The position numbers and the translations under genes are program-made. DNA of 64,000 nt from Physcomitrium patens (lineage: Eukaryota > Streptophyta > Bryopsida > Funariales > Funariaceae): the NCBI RefSeq assembly GCF_000002425.4, contig NC_037272.1, positions 2,164,008-2,228,007 of the forward strand, given 5' to 3'. Positions 12,789-22,091 of the stretch are shown here, piece by piece; positions within the stretch are counted from its first letter, which is position 1; each line of letters starts with the position of its first letter. The notes under the pieces were generated by a model that worked only from the letters and a program-made list of their open reading frames with translations, made no database searches and had not been told where the DNA came from.

Positions 12789-14774
12789 ATGTCGTGGCGT
12801 GACGAGAAGGCGGAGTATCTGCAGAAGAGCAGGGACTTCTCCTTCTTGCAGGAAGATGGTCGGGATCCCAGAGAAGTTCAGAGAAGCAAGAAGGGCAGTG
12901 ACGATCGGGTGCCCGACAACCAGGAGGCGCGGGACCGGTTGCTCCGACTGAAGGCTCTGGAGAAGCAGAGAGCTGACAAGCAAAAGAAGCAGTATGTTCG
13001 GAGTCCGTCCCCCGAATGGGAAGATCGGTACGAGCGGCGGGAGACGGAGAGGAACGCAGGGCCGAGCGGGAGCAAGCGACCGGCAGGGAAGGACAACTTC
13101 GGGTCGTTTTTTGGGAAGGTGGAGAAGGTGGTGGCGAAGCGGGTGGTGGAAGAGAAGCGAGCGCGGGAGATAGCTGCTCGCGAAGCCCGAATAGCCGAGG
13201 CGGAGAAGGCTGCGAAAGCTCGGGCAGAGAGCAGGATGAGGGCGGCGAACAGCGGGTCGGGAAGCAAGCCCGCAGCAAAACCGAAGCCTGTGAATCCGGC
13301 GGCAGCGAAGGCGCAGAAGCTGAAAGACAACCGGGACTACTCGTTTCTGTTTTCGGACGAGCCCCCGAGCAAACGCGGGGGAGGCGAGGGTAGGGATTCT
13401 GGAGCAGAGCCCAGCAAGGCGTCGAGAGACGGCAGGGGCTCCGCAGAGGGTTCGGCGAAGCAGAAGTCGATGAGTTCGATGGGTTCACAGGGTCAAAAGG
13501 CGAAGGTGGCAGGCAATGGTAGCGTGCGGCCTTCGTCGGGACAGGGATCCGCGAGCGGGCAGGCCCGCCATGCAGGTGCGATGGCGAGCAGGGCGGGGTC
13601 TGGCGCGGAGAGGGACAGCGGTGGTCGGGAACCTCGGTACGAGAGCGAGAGAAGGTCGGAGAAGGAAGTGCGACGCGCGAGCGAAGGGAGGGCGGAACGG
13701 GGGCCACGGTTGGATGGGGAAAGGAGGGCGGAGAGGGGGGTGGCACCGTCTCGAGCGGGATTGGCGAGCAAGAGTGGGGTGGACGAGAGAGCATCGTCTC
13801 GAGGAGCGGCGTCGAAGATGGGGATGGCGTCGGATAGGGCAAAGAGAGACGGGCAGGAGAGGGCGAAGTCAGCGGGCTCGAAAGCTATGAACCACGACAG
13901 AAGTGTGGTTCGGGAGTCAGTGTCGGCGAAGCAGTCGTCAGCGAGTCGGGTGGCTCAAAGTGGAGGTCAGAGGATGATGTCGCAGTCCGGGAATGGGAGC
14001 GTCCGAGAGAGGATGGTGGCGAAGTCGACAGCAGAGGTGAGGGTGTCGCAGTCGGTCCGGAGAGACAGCGAGAGGGATGGATCTGCGATGAAGCGAAAGA
14101 GTGTCGGGGAGCCGGCGAGGAAGGCGGCGGTGAGTGCGAAGGCGAACGACGGGAGGAGAGTGGAGAGGCCGAGGTACGGGAGCTCGGACTCGGAGAGCGA
14201 GATGAGAAGAGTGGTGGCAGGAGGACCTCGACCTGGAGCATCAGGTGGGAGCAGAATGGCTCCGGCGAGCGCGAACGGGTTGAAACGGAAAGCAGTCGAC
14301 GAGCTGGATAGGAGGAAGACGATGGGTGTTCCGACGAGGAGGCCAGCGGCGGACGAGGCGATGAGAAGGAAGTCGGTGGGAAGCGAGGGTACGCAGAGGA
14401 AGGCGAGCGTGGAGGTGAGGAGACCAGCAGCAAGGGAGGAGGTGGCGAGGAGCAGGCCAGCAGCCGGGAAGGAGAAGAAGAGGGTGCAGGAGCTGGACTC
14501 TGAGTACGAGTCGGACAGCGAGGACGGAGGAGGCGCTCGAGCATCAGGGGTGTCGAGCATCATACAGAAGCTGTTTCGGTACAATCCGAACAAGTACAAG
14601 GATTTGGACGACGAAGACGACAAGAACATGGAGACGAGTTTCCGACACATACAGGCGGAGGAGAAGCGGAGCGCGCGGCTGGCACGGGAGGAGGACGAGA
14701 GGGAGCAGGAGTTGATAGAGGAGGAGGAGCGGCAGGAGCGGCTGCGAAGGATGAAGAGACAGAAGGCTCGATGA
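12789..14774 (+). CDS. SPT2-type chromatin protein
   Basis: SPT2 family proteins are nuclear histone H3-H4-binding factors linked to transcription elongation and chromatin integrity. This is one uninterrupted 661-codon reading frame. The C-terminal 74 residues (588-661) carry the SPT2 signature: KLFRYNPNKYKD, an acidic stretch, METSFRHIQAEEKRSARLA, then a long charged helix ending in RRMKRQKAR. The N-terminus (MSWRDEKAEYLQKSRDFSFL) and the later NRDYSFLF block (about 179-186) match the conserved plant N-terminal region, and residues 105-150 are a Lys/Arg/Glu/Ala-rich coiled-coil-like helix. Residues about 195-580 are low in complexity and rich in Ser, Arg, Ala, Gly and Glu, as expected of disordered nuclear linkers. 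The GC content is far above that of the flanks. The start is the first ATG of the conserved N-terminus. The family call is firm; the exact role in this organism is inferred. Confidence 0.9.
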   Translation: MSWRDEKAEYLQKSRDFSFLQEDGRDPREVQRSKKGSDDRVPDNQEARDRLLRLKALEKQRADKQKKQYVRSPSPEWEDRYERRETERNAGPSGSKRPAGKDNFGSFFGKVEKVVAKRVVEEKRAREIAAREARIAEAEKAAKARAESRMRAANSGSGSKPAAKPKPVNPAAAKAQKLKDNRDYSFLFSDEPPSKRGGGEGRDSGAEPSKASRDGRGSAEGSAKQKSMSSMGSQGQKAKVAGNGSVRPSSGQGSASGQARHAGAMASRAGSGAERDSGGREPRYESERRSEKEVRRASEGRAERGPRLDGERRAERGVAPSRAGLASKSGVDERASSRGAASKMGMASDRAKRDGQERAKSAGSKAMNHDRSVVRESVSAKQSSASRVAQSGGQRMMSQSGNGSVRERMVAKSTAEVRVSQSVRRDSERDGSAMKRKSVGEPARKAAVSAKANDGRRVERPRYGSSDSESEMRRVVAGGPRPGASGGSRMAPASANGLKRKAVDELDRRKTMGVPTRRPAADEAMRRKSVGSEGTQRKASVEVRRPAAREEVARSRPAAGKEKKRVQELDSEYESDSEDGGGARASGVSSIIQKLFRYNPNKYKDLDDEDDKNMETSFRHIQAEEKRSARLAREEDEREQELIEEEERQERLRRMKRQKAR

Positions 14775-15500
14775 AGTGGGGGAGTGGGATAGGTTGCGTG
14801 GAGAGTCGGAACGCAGAGTGGGACCTGGAAGGAGGTGGGATAATGAGAGATGCTGTGGCGTGGTGGACATGATGCAGGTGGAGTTGGGTTGGTGATGAGG
14901 TATCGCATTTGATGGGCACGCGAGGGTGCTGAGACGGATCGACGAGCACGAGAGAATGCCATGGTGAGTTGAAATTTCGACAAGGGGAGTTGGGAGGGTT
15001 TTGAGCTTAGAAGTGTTGAAGGGAGTGTTGAGGCGGTTTTTGTACTTGTATGAGATAATTTATGAACTGAGGAAGGGAGGACTGGAGACAGTAGAGTGTA
15101 GTGCTGTGGGTAGTTAGTGAGATATGCTTTGCGGGGAATACATGGGGGGTTGCTGTTGAGCTTTAGATTTTTCGGAACCTTGGGACAACGGGAAATGGAG
15201 AAGACATGTTCACGGGGAGCGGCCTAATGCTTACGGTAAGGGGAACCTGTAAATGCTAAATGTGGTGAAAGCCAGGGGTTGATGGCTTGTCGTCTGCATA
15301 GAAGTTGTGCAGTTCGTGTAGCCGAGTTCACTTGTCCATGATTATTTAGTATTTATTACAGTGTACAGATTTTTTATGAGTATTTTCTGCTACTGGATCA
15401 TTTTATAGGTTTTATTCATTATGTAGTAGCTACTGGATCATTCCAAAGAAATAGAGATTGTCGAGAATTTCTCTTTTGGGGTGGCTTGTACGTTTTCATG
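14775..15500 (+). other. Probable 3' untranslated region of the SPT2-type gene
   Basis: The sequence after the TGA stays GC-rich and G-rich for several hundred bases and then grades into AT-rich DNA near 15.3-15.5 kb. Antisense frames over the gene are long only because of its composition. No poly(A) signal can be chosen with confidence. Confidence 0.4.
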
Positions 15501-16900
15501 AGTTGAAGAATCAGGAGTTCAAACGTTTGATCTGGTTACAGTGTTTTGGTATGTAATTGCGTGACCATACACGTAGGCTAACCTTGATGCACATTTGTCT
15601 ATTTGTGGAGGGATTAATGTTTAATTCGATTTCCAGTTTTTGTGCTAAGAACAATTGGCCGAACAACTTGAGCACAAGGCTTAGTATGAATAGGATCACT
15701 CAGCCACGCCTCATAATTAGAAAAACGAGCCCCCTGAAAATACATTCCACTTAGCTAAACAAAAATAACAACTAATTGACCAGAATGGGTGCGAGGAACG
15801 TGTTTTCTTCTAATTGACAGGAGTTTTATGGCTTCTAGGGTACGTATATTCATTTATTTTAAATTCCTTTTCATGTTTATATGTTGCTTGTCATGTAATA
15901 ATTGAGTTGTTCAATGATTACTTGAGATTATAAATGCTACTAATTTTGAATCACTAACACAGTGAATTGTTTGTACCAGTAATGTGATGTGAAGGAAATG
16001 TTTTTTAAGTGGGGGTGAAGTTTACTTAATAGTAACAATAGTGTAAAAGTTTTGTTGCTTTGCCATGTCATATAGTTTTACACACAAATTTTCTTATTTA
16101 GATTTCTTCTTGTTTATGGTTTTTACTTCTTTTTTTTTTATCTTTGTTTGTTCTAATAAATTTCTGTTTGGATTTCAAACTAGTTTTAGCATTAGATCTT
16201 TTGTGTAGCCATTTCAATCCTAGAGAATTTCTAAGAAAATATAAATATACAAATAAAACTTTTTCTTTATATAGTACAATGAAGCAAAATACTTATTTGT
16301 GCACAAAAATTTTGGAAATAATTTTTGAAATTTATTTGTTGCATAGAACTTAGTGTTTAAACTTAACATTGTTGTAAGAGCTTAAGTTGTACAAAATGAA
16401 CATTTTATGTTTTTGTACACATCTTGTGGATTTGATTCTTGATAGGATATGATTCAAAATAAAATGTAAATGAAGAAACAGTATAATTTAACTATAATTT
16501 TATATGTGTAACAAACTTTAATTTGTATGAACAATGTTGGATTTTGTTTAGTGTCTCAAACAAACGTATCTTAAATTAAAATTTATTTATTATGTATATA
16601 CTAATAATAAAAACTCTATAGTAAATAATGTAAATATAATGCTTCAAATTTATCATTCATAGAAACTTAAAATCTAAAATGCAACAAATATATATATATA
16701 TAAATTTAATAATGGTTTTTTATAATCTAGATATTATATGTTGTACTTTTTAATTATCCAAAGTAATAAAATATTCTTATTTTATTTTTATAAATGTAAA
16801 ACTATTAAAAAAATTTAAAGAAAATTTTGAATTTTAGGGGAAAAAAAAAATAAAACATTTAAATATTGCAAGTTTTAAATAATATATTTTATTTATTATT
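15500..16900. other. AT-rich intergenic DNA
   Basis: No gene or clear repeat family is recognised between the SPT2-type gene and the MITE-like element. Base composition falls steadily toward AT-rich. Confidence 0.5.
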
Positions 16901-17271
16901 ATAAGAAATTGATATGTTGATTCCGATTTTTACTAAATTTACAAGGTTTTGGTAACTAGTCTCTAACACAGGTCCTAAACTTCTTCTCTAACATCCTAGT
17001 CTAGCTACTGAGAGAAGGAAGAAGAGAGGATGGGCCTAAAACAAGGAAGAGGGGGAGGAGGCCCAAGTCCCATGTTGGAACAATGAAGAGGGAGGGACCC
17101 AAAACCCACATTAGAATATGAAAGATCGGAAGAGATAGGAAACTTGTATTGGGACAATAAAAAAGGGAGGAGGTTGAAGACTCACATTAGGACAAGGAAG
17201 AAGGAGGAGAGAACTACTGACCAAAATCCAATCAATTTAGTAAAAATCTTATTCAACATATCAATTCTTAT
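16901..17271. mobile_element. MITE-like element with about 35-40-bp terminal inverted repeats
   Basis: The left end (16901-16940, ATAAGAAATTGATATGTTGA...TTTTTACTAAATTT) is the inverted complement, with a few mismatches, of the right end (about 17234-17271). The element is about 371 bp with no coding capacity. Its centre (about 16985-17220) is a strikingly purine-rich block made of roughly four degenerate units containing GAAGAGGGAGG and CCCACATTAG, quite unlike the AT-rich flanks. The flanks share only short AT-rich motifs, so no target duplication can be fixed. Confidence 0.6.
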
Positions 17272-18586
17272 TATTATGTGTACACATACTCAATTATTTC
17301 AAGCATGGTTGTTGAATTTTTAAATTTTTCTTAAAAATAAGAAAATTTATTCTATAACTTTCAATTTTTATTTTTTTACCATTGATTTTATATTTTATAT
17401 TTTTAAATAATTTATTATTTCAATTAAAAGGTTGTACCAATTATTCTAAGTTTTATAATTATTACTAATAAAATATATTGTGCACACATATTAGAAACAT
17501 CATGGCTTAATCAAATAACATTTTTATTAAGTTTTATAATGATACATTTGTACATACAACCAAAATATTGCTAATATATATTGACACCAATTTTAACATA
17601 AATTCCTAAGAAAATCTTATAATCTTAAATGTATATATATATATATATATATATATATGCAAGTTTTATATAAATAAAATAATGAGTTGAAATTTTTATT
17701 TGGTTTATACTATTTATTTTTATTATAAAAAATCATTTATTCTCCATAAATTTATTAATTGAAACTCATCATTATTATTATTATTATTATTATTATTTAT
17801 TTTTTACTTTTAATTCAAAGAGACGTTATTAGTAAATAAATCCTTAAACAGTTTGGAAATCAATTGCACTATCAAAATAAAGAGCTGATGTAGAAATTGA
17901 CCAATACAATATAATATATAAATAGTATTCCAATTGCCAATACATATGAAAATGTGGATGAGAATTTTACAATATATTCCAAAATAATTCTCATGAAAAT
18001 TAAATAAGCATGTATGGATACTAAATAAGATTTGCTAAGTAGAAAGAAAAATAAAAAAACAAATCAAAACAACACAACACAATAATAATGACAATTTTGG
18101 TTATAAAACAGAGGAAGAAAACAGTAGAATTTGAAACACGATTTGTCTCAAAGGACAATCGAACAAAATTAAAGTTAAAGTAATCCAAAATTTGAGATAT
18201 ATCATCTCAGTAAGAAACCTTGACTGTTATGTTTTTAGGAATAACCTTTACCAATTTGTTATGTTTTCTTTATTTTAAGTAGTTATAATAAATGAAATAA
18301 GAGCAAAAGAACATATTTGGCATACTTCATACATACCAAAACAACATTTAATACTACAACACACTAAATGAACTTTACCGTTACATGTATGTCTTATACC
18401 AAAAAAGTTTTAAACCAATTTCTGCAAATTCCGAAAATCATAGATAGAAATGTACACATATAACTATTTTTAATAAAAAAAAAAGAAACATAAATCTCCC
18501 AAAAAAATTTAAAAAAAAATTTAAAAGTTCAATAGAAATAATATTATTTTATGTATTACTATGAAAAAAATATTTCAATTTATCAA
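17272..18586. other. AT-rich intergenic DNA
   Basis: It contains (AT)n at about 17634-17657 and (ATT)n at about 17770-17797. No gene or recognisable transposon protein is seen. Confidence 0.5.
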
Positions 18587-18815
18587 TAGAATTACATTTT
18601 TTTCTATTGTAAGGCTATGATATTGAAATAGAATTACATTTTTTCTATTGTAAGGCTATGATATTGAAATAGAATTACATTTTTTCTATTGTAAGGCTAT
18701 GATATTGAAATAGAATTACATTTTTTCTATTGTAAGGCTATGATATTAGTGGAAACATAGAAAAATTATTAATGTTTTTCTATTGTAAGGCTATAATATT
18801 AGTGGAAACATAGAA
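18587..18815. repeat. 41-bp tandem repeat array plus related longer units
   Basis: About four near-identical units of 41-42 bp start with TAGAATTACATTTTTTCTAT and contain TGTAAGGCTATGATATTGAAA. Two further units follow that share CTATTGTAAGGCTAT but continue into TTAGTGGAAACATAGAAAA, giving a longer period of about 53 bp. Near-identity suggests recent expansion. Confidence 0.85.
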
Positions 18816-19640
18816 AAGCCAAATTTTATATTGTATTTTGGTGAACAACTTCAATTTTTTTCTAAAATAAAATTAAATAATTATAAATATTATTTTAGGG
18901 AATTGTTAAAACTACACTCCATGTTATTAAAGCCACACCCCAAACCACGTGATGATTAATTTTATAAGTTTGGAAGAATATTGTAAAAAAGTAATATATA
19001 TATATATATATATATATATAACTAAAGAAGCATCAATAAGAAAACTAGAAAACAAGTAAGAATGTTTTTTTACCCTAAAAAATATTTGATACATACAAAG
19101 ACATCTTGCAATACTGCAGAACAAATTAAAAATAGATATTTGCAATGCTTAACATTATTAGATGGTTCAAAACACAACATTATGAAAACCTACAAAAACA
19201 GAAACAAGGGTTGTATTGTGGTATTTTTAACATTACTATTATTATTATTATTATTATTATTATTTTTGTTGTTTTATTAACTATTTATACATGTTCCCTT
19301 TATAAAAGATATACAATATATATTACATTGATAATTGTTTTAATAACTATGTGGATATTTTATTTTATGTTATTTGTTCTTAAAGGTTTATTCAACCAAA
19401 TGTTATCTACAAACGAAAATTTCATTGATGATGTAATTTATTTTTTGAGATGACATATTCATGCAATATTGTAATTTCAAAAGTTTTGGACAAGACACTG
19501 TATAATGCATATAACAACAAGAAGTCACAAATTAATGAAACAGAAGAATGAAATCACAACCAAATCTGCGGAAGAAGTAATTGATCATATGAACAGAAGT
19601 GAATCAATGTGAAGAATAACACAAGTGAACAAGACGGACA
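18816..19640. other. AT-rich intergenic DNA with microsatellites
   Basis: This holds (AT)n at 18991-19020 and (TTA)n at about 19237-19266. Short open frames overlap the microsatellites and are not credible genes. Confidence 0.5.
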
Positions 19641-19649
19641 GATGCAAAA

Positions 19650-20700
19650 AGGAGAGGATCTCAATAGATATTAGGGCTTCATTCATGCTTCGAAGTTTTT
19701 AGTGCATCCATATTTTTACATCCAAAACGTTCATCCAGTAGGGTTTCAAGACCTTATATCCGTCCTCAAGCTCCGCAGCTTTCAATGTGTCTGCCTGTTT
19801 GAACCATGCGGCACCACAACTCTTCCAATGCTCTGTCTTAGGTTTGAGTCTCTAGGGCGTCGCATTTGTGTATGTGGATCCTTTCCTGCCTTGTCTACTC
19901 TCCCTCTCTTACTTAAAGTGGTGGTTGTAGAGGTCTCAGATTTGATAGCATCGTCAGCAGTGACCGTGTGTTTGATAGAAGTTCATTATGGTTATTTAGC
20001 GTACCGTCATCTTTGTCTTGGTGGAAGTTTTCTGCTGGCGCCTAGGTCGTCTAAACTCGTGTTTTGTGGTTCGACGTGCGCATTTACAAAGCGCGAAATT
20101 TTTTTCTGCTCATTGTGATTTGAGAAACCTTTTTCGTAACTTCCACTGTCTTTTCTGCTCCTCTTCAATATTTGATCTACGCACAGCCCTTAAGAGCGCC
20201 TTCCGTGGGTGCTAATGCACTGGTTGAAGGGATTCGAGTCATCGCTGTGCTACAGTTACATCAGCTGGTGCTAGAAGTTTATTCTTGCTGCCTGCCTATC
20301 AATTTGAGTAGCTCGCCCACGCAAGTTTCGCGACACTTCAACCGTGGTCGTCTTTCAATTTGATTGTTTATTTTTCTCCCAGACCACTTGAAGAGTTTTG
20401 TGTTTCTGTTGCTGATTATCCCTCGCATGGCCCTTAAGAGCGTCTTCCGTGGATGCACCTGCATTGATGGAAGAGATTCGAGTCATAGCCGTGCCATATT
20501 CAAGTCCCCCGACTGGAGAAGTTATTCTTGCTGTCGGTCTCTTCTTCTGAATCATCCCTCTACGCCGGTCTTAGGACATTTTCATCGTGGATGGGAATCA
20601 GAAGTCGAGTATATTTCATTGCAAAGGTTCCAACAACATTTTTTGTGCCAACTAGAATCTAAACCGCACAGAAGAATCTAAACCGTATTCTGAAGCGATA
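19650..20700. other. GC-richer island, unidentified (possible non-coding transcript or decayed gene)
   Basis: This stretch of about 1 kb has gene-like composition between AT-rich DNA and the COI1-like gene. The longest frame is 138 codons on + (19702-20118), with no motif I recognise and no family resemblance. It contains an internal duplication offset by 243 bp. It could be a long non-coding RNA, the 3' part of a transcript, or a decayed gene. No splice pattern is convincing. Confidence 0.4.
20183..20600. repeat. Imperfect tandem duplication, period 243 bp
   Basis: CCCTTAAGAGCG followed by CTTCCGTGG occurs at 20187 and 20430. The shared pattern continues through GATTCGAGTCAT, AGTTTATTCTTGCTG/AGTTATTCTTGCTG and later weaker matches. 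The 243-bp offset is a multiple of three, and both copies read ALKS-A/V-FRGC in the same frame, but stops interrupt the frame between them. Confidence 0.65.
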
Positions 20701-22091
20701 ACCTTATAATAGGCTACTATACAGTTCTATCCAGACCGCATGGAAGCCTATTACACTATTGAAACTGAATGTAAGGGTAGCAGCCCTGACACTCCTTACT
20801 GGACCTACAAGTCTTGATGGTGTCGGCCCTATTCCTCAGTAATCGCATATGGAAATAATCCGCTATGCACGTTAGTCCACAGAATTTTGAAGTTTCAGAA
20901 ATCTGTAACCTGATCTGACATCACCAGTCCTATGGAACCAAGTTTCGATTTTATATTTATAGATTTGTGACAAATATATCACCAATGAAATTATCGAGCA
21001 AGTTCTCCAAAATATCTGCATAAGTAAACACATTGAAATTAAAATCAAAATTATTTAACCAAAGTTCTCAACAACGCTATCATTGACGCTCAATTTATAC
21101 TTGCACATGTCTTTCTATAAGCATGATTAAAAGTTGTTTAAGATGCATTCGATTTGAAATGTCCACATTTGACTAAACATCAATTTATGGTTGTGCGATT
21201 TTATTTGTAAAGCACTGCAGAACCTCCATTAATAATCTAATATTGCTTTGAGTTTGTGGCATAAAACTTCAATTTCCCGGTGGCGAGAAGAAACTTTGAA
21301 GAGTTATTTACGCTGAGAATAGTCGCACGTGGTAAAAGCAACCAAGTAAGCTACGCTCTATATGACGATGTAGCCAAGTACAAAACACTTCATATACAAT
21401 AGGAATTACAGAAATACTTTGTTCCCCTCCACAGCTAGGGGCCAGAGATCCGCAGTTGGTATATGACACGCAAGAAAGCCTCTGTAAAACCTAGAATTTC
21501 TAGCAGGTAGGGAAGACCTCAGTTTTTAATGGTTTCCACATGCCACGGTGAGGTGGTGTTTGTCACGGAATGCCAGTAATAACCTGAAAACAGGAGGTTC
21601 ATTTGTGCCAAATTGGTGAATAGTTACTTTCTCAAATCATAACCAATGCAGAAAGGCCACTGAAATGACCAGGTCCAGCTCGGCTTGTTCGGATGTAAAG
21701 TTGAGTTCACAAACAATTCCGTCGTGGACATCGTCCGGAAGCTGATCCAGTGTCTGGCAAGAGCCTGAGATTTCTGGTGTGGAAATGGCACTCGGGGGAA
21801 CGTCAAGGGAAGTCTTGAATAGATTGTGAACGTTACATTGCCAAACTCTCCACAGAACAGGGCATCAACCAGCCCTTAGTTGTCACCTGCTCTTGTAATA
21901 TGCAATTTCTATAAAGATGGACAGGGTGCCAGGAGTCCTAAGAGGGCCAACCCCAAAAGAACCCGCCTACATCACTTGTTCCCTCTTCGTGATCATCATA
22001 CAAATCGCCATCTTCAAACTGGTTACAAACAGTAAAAGAAACTCCCGAATGCACATTCCTTTCCAGTAGCTGTATGTGAAAATGCTTATAG
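20701..22091 (-). other. Region 3' of the COI1-like gene, probable 3' untranslated sequence
   Basis: Moderately GC-rich sequence continues for about 1.1-1.3 kb beyond the TAG stop (22092-22094, reading on -). No recognisable protein is encoded on either strand. It may be a long, possibly spliced 3' UTR; its end cannot be placed. Confidence 0.35.

Noticed and set aside
12700..14983. Long open frames antisense to, or overlapping, the SPT2-type gene (for example 380 codons at 12700-13842 and 338 codons at 13967-14983 on -)
   Set aside because: They arise from the GC-rich, Ser/Arg/Glu-biased composition of the real gene; they have no domain and consist of Pro/Ser/Leu low-complexity sequence.
18906..19453. 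Short ORFs around 18.9-19.45 kb
   Set aside because: They run through (AT)n and (TTA)n microsatellites and consist largely of Ile, Tyr and Leu runs.
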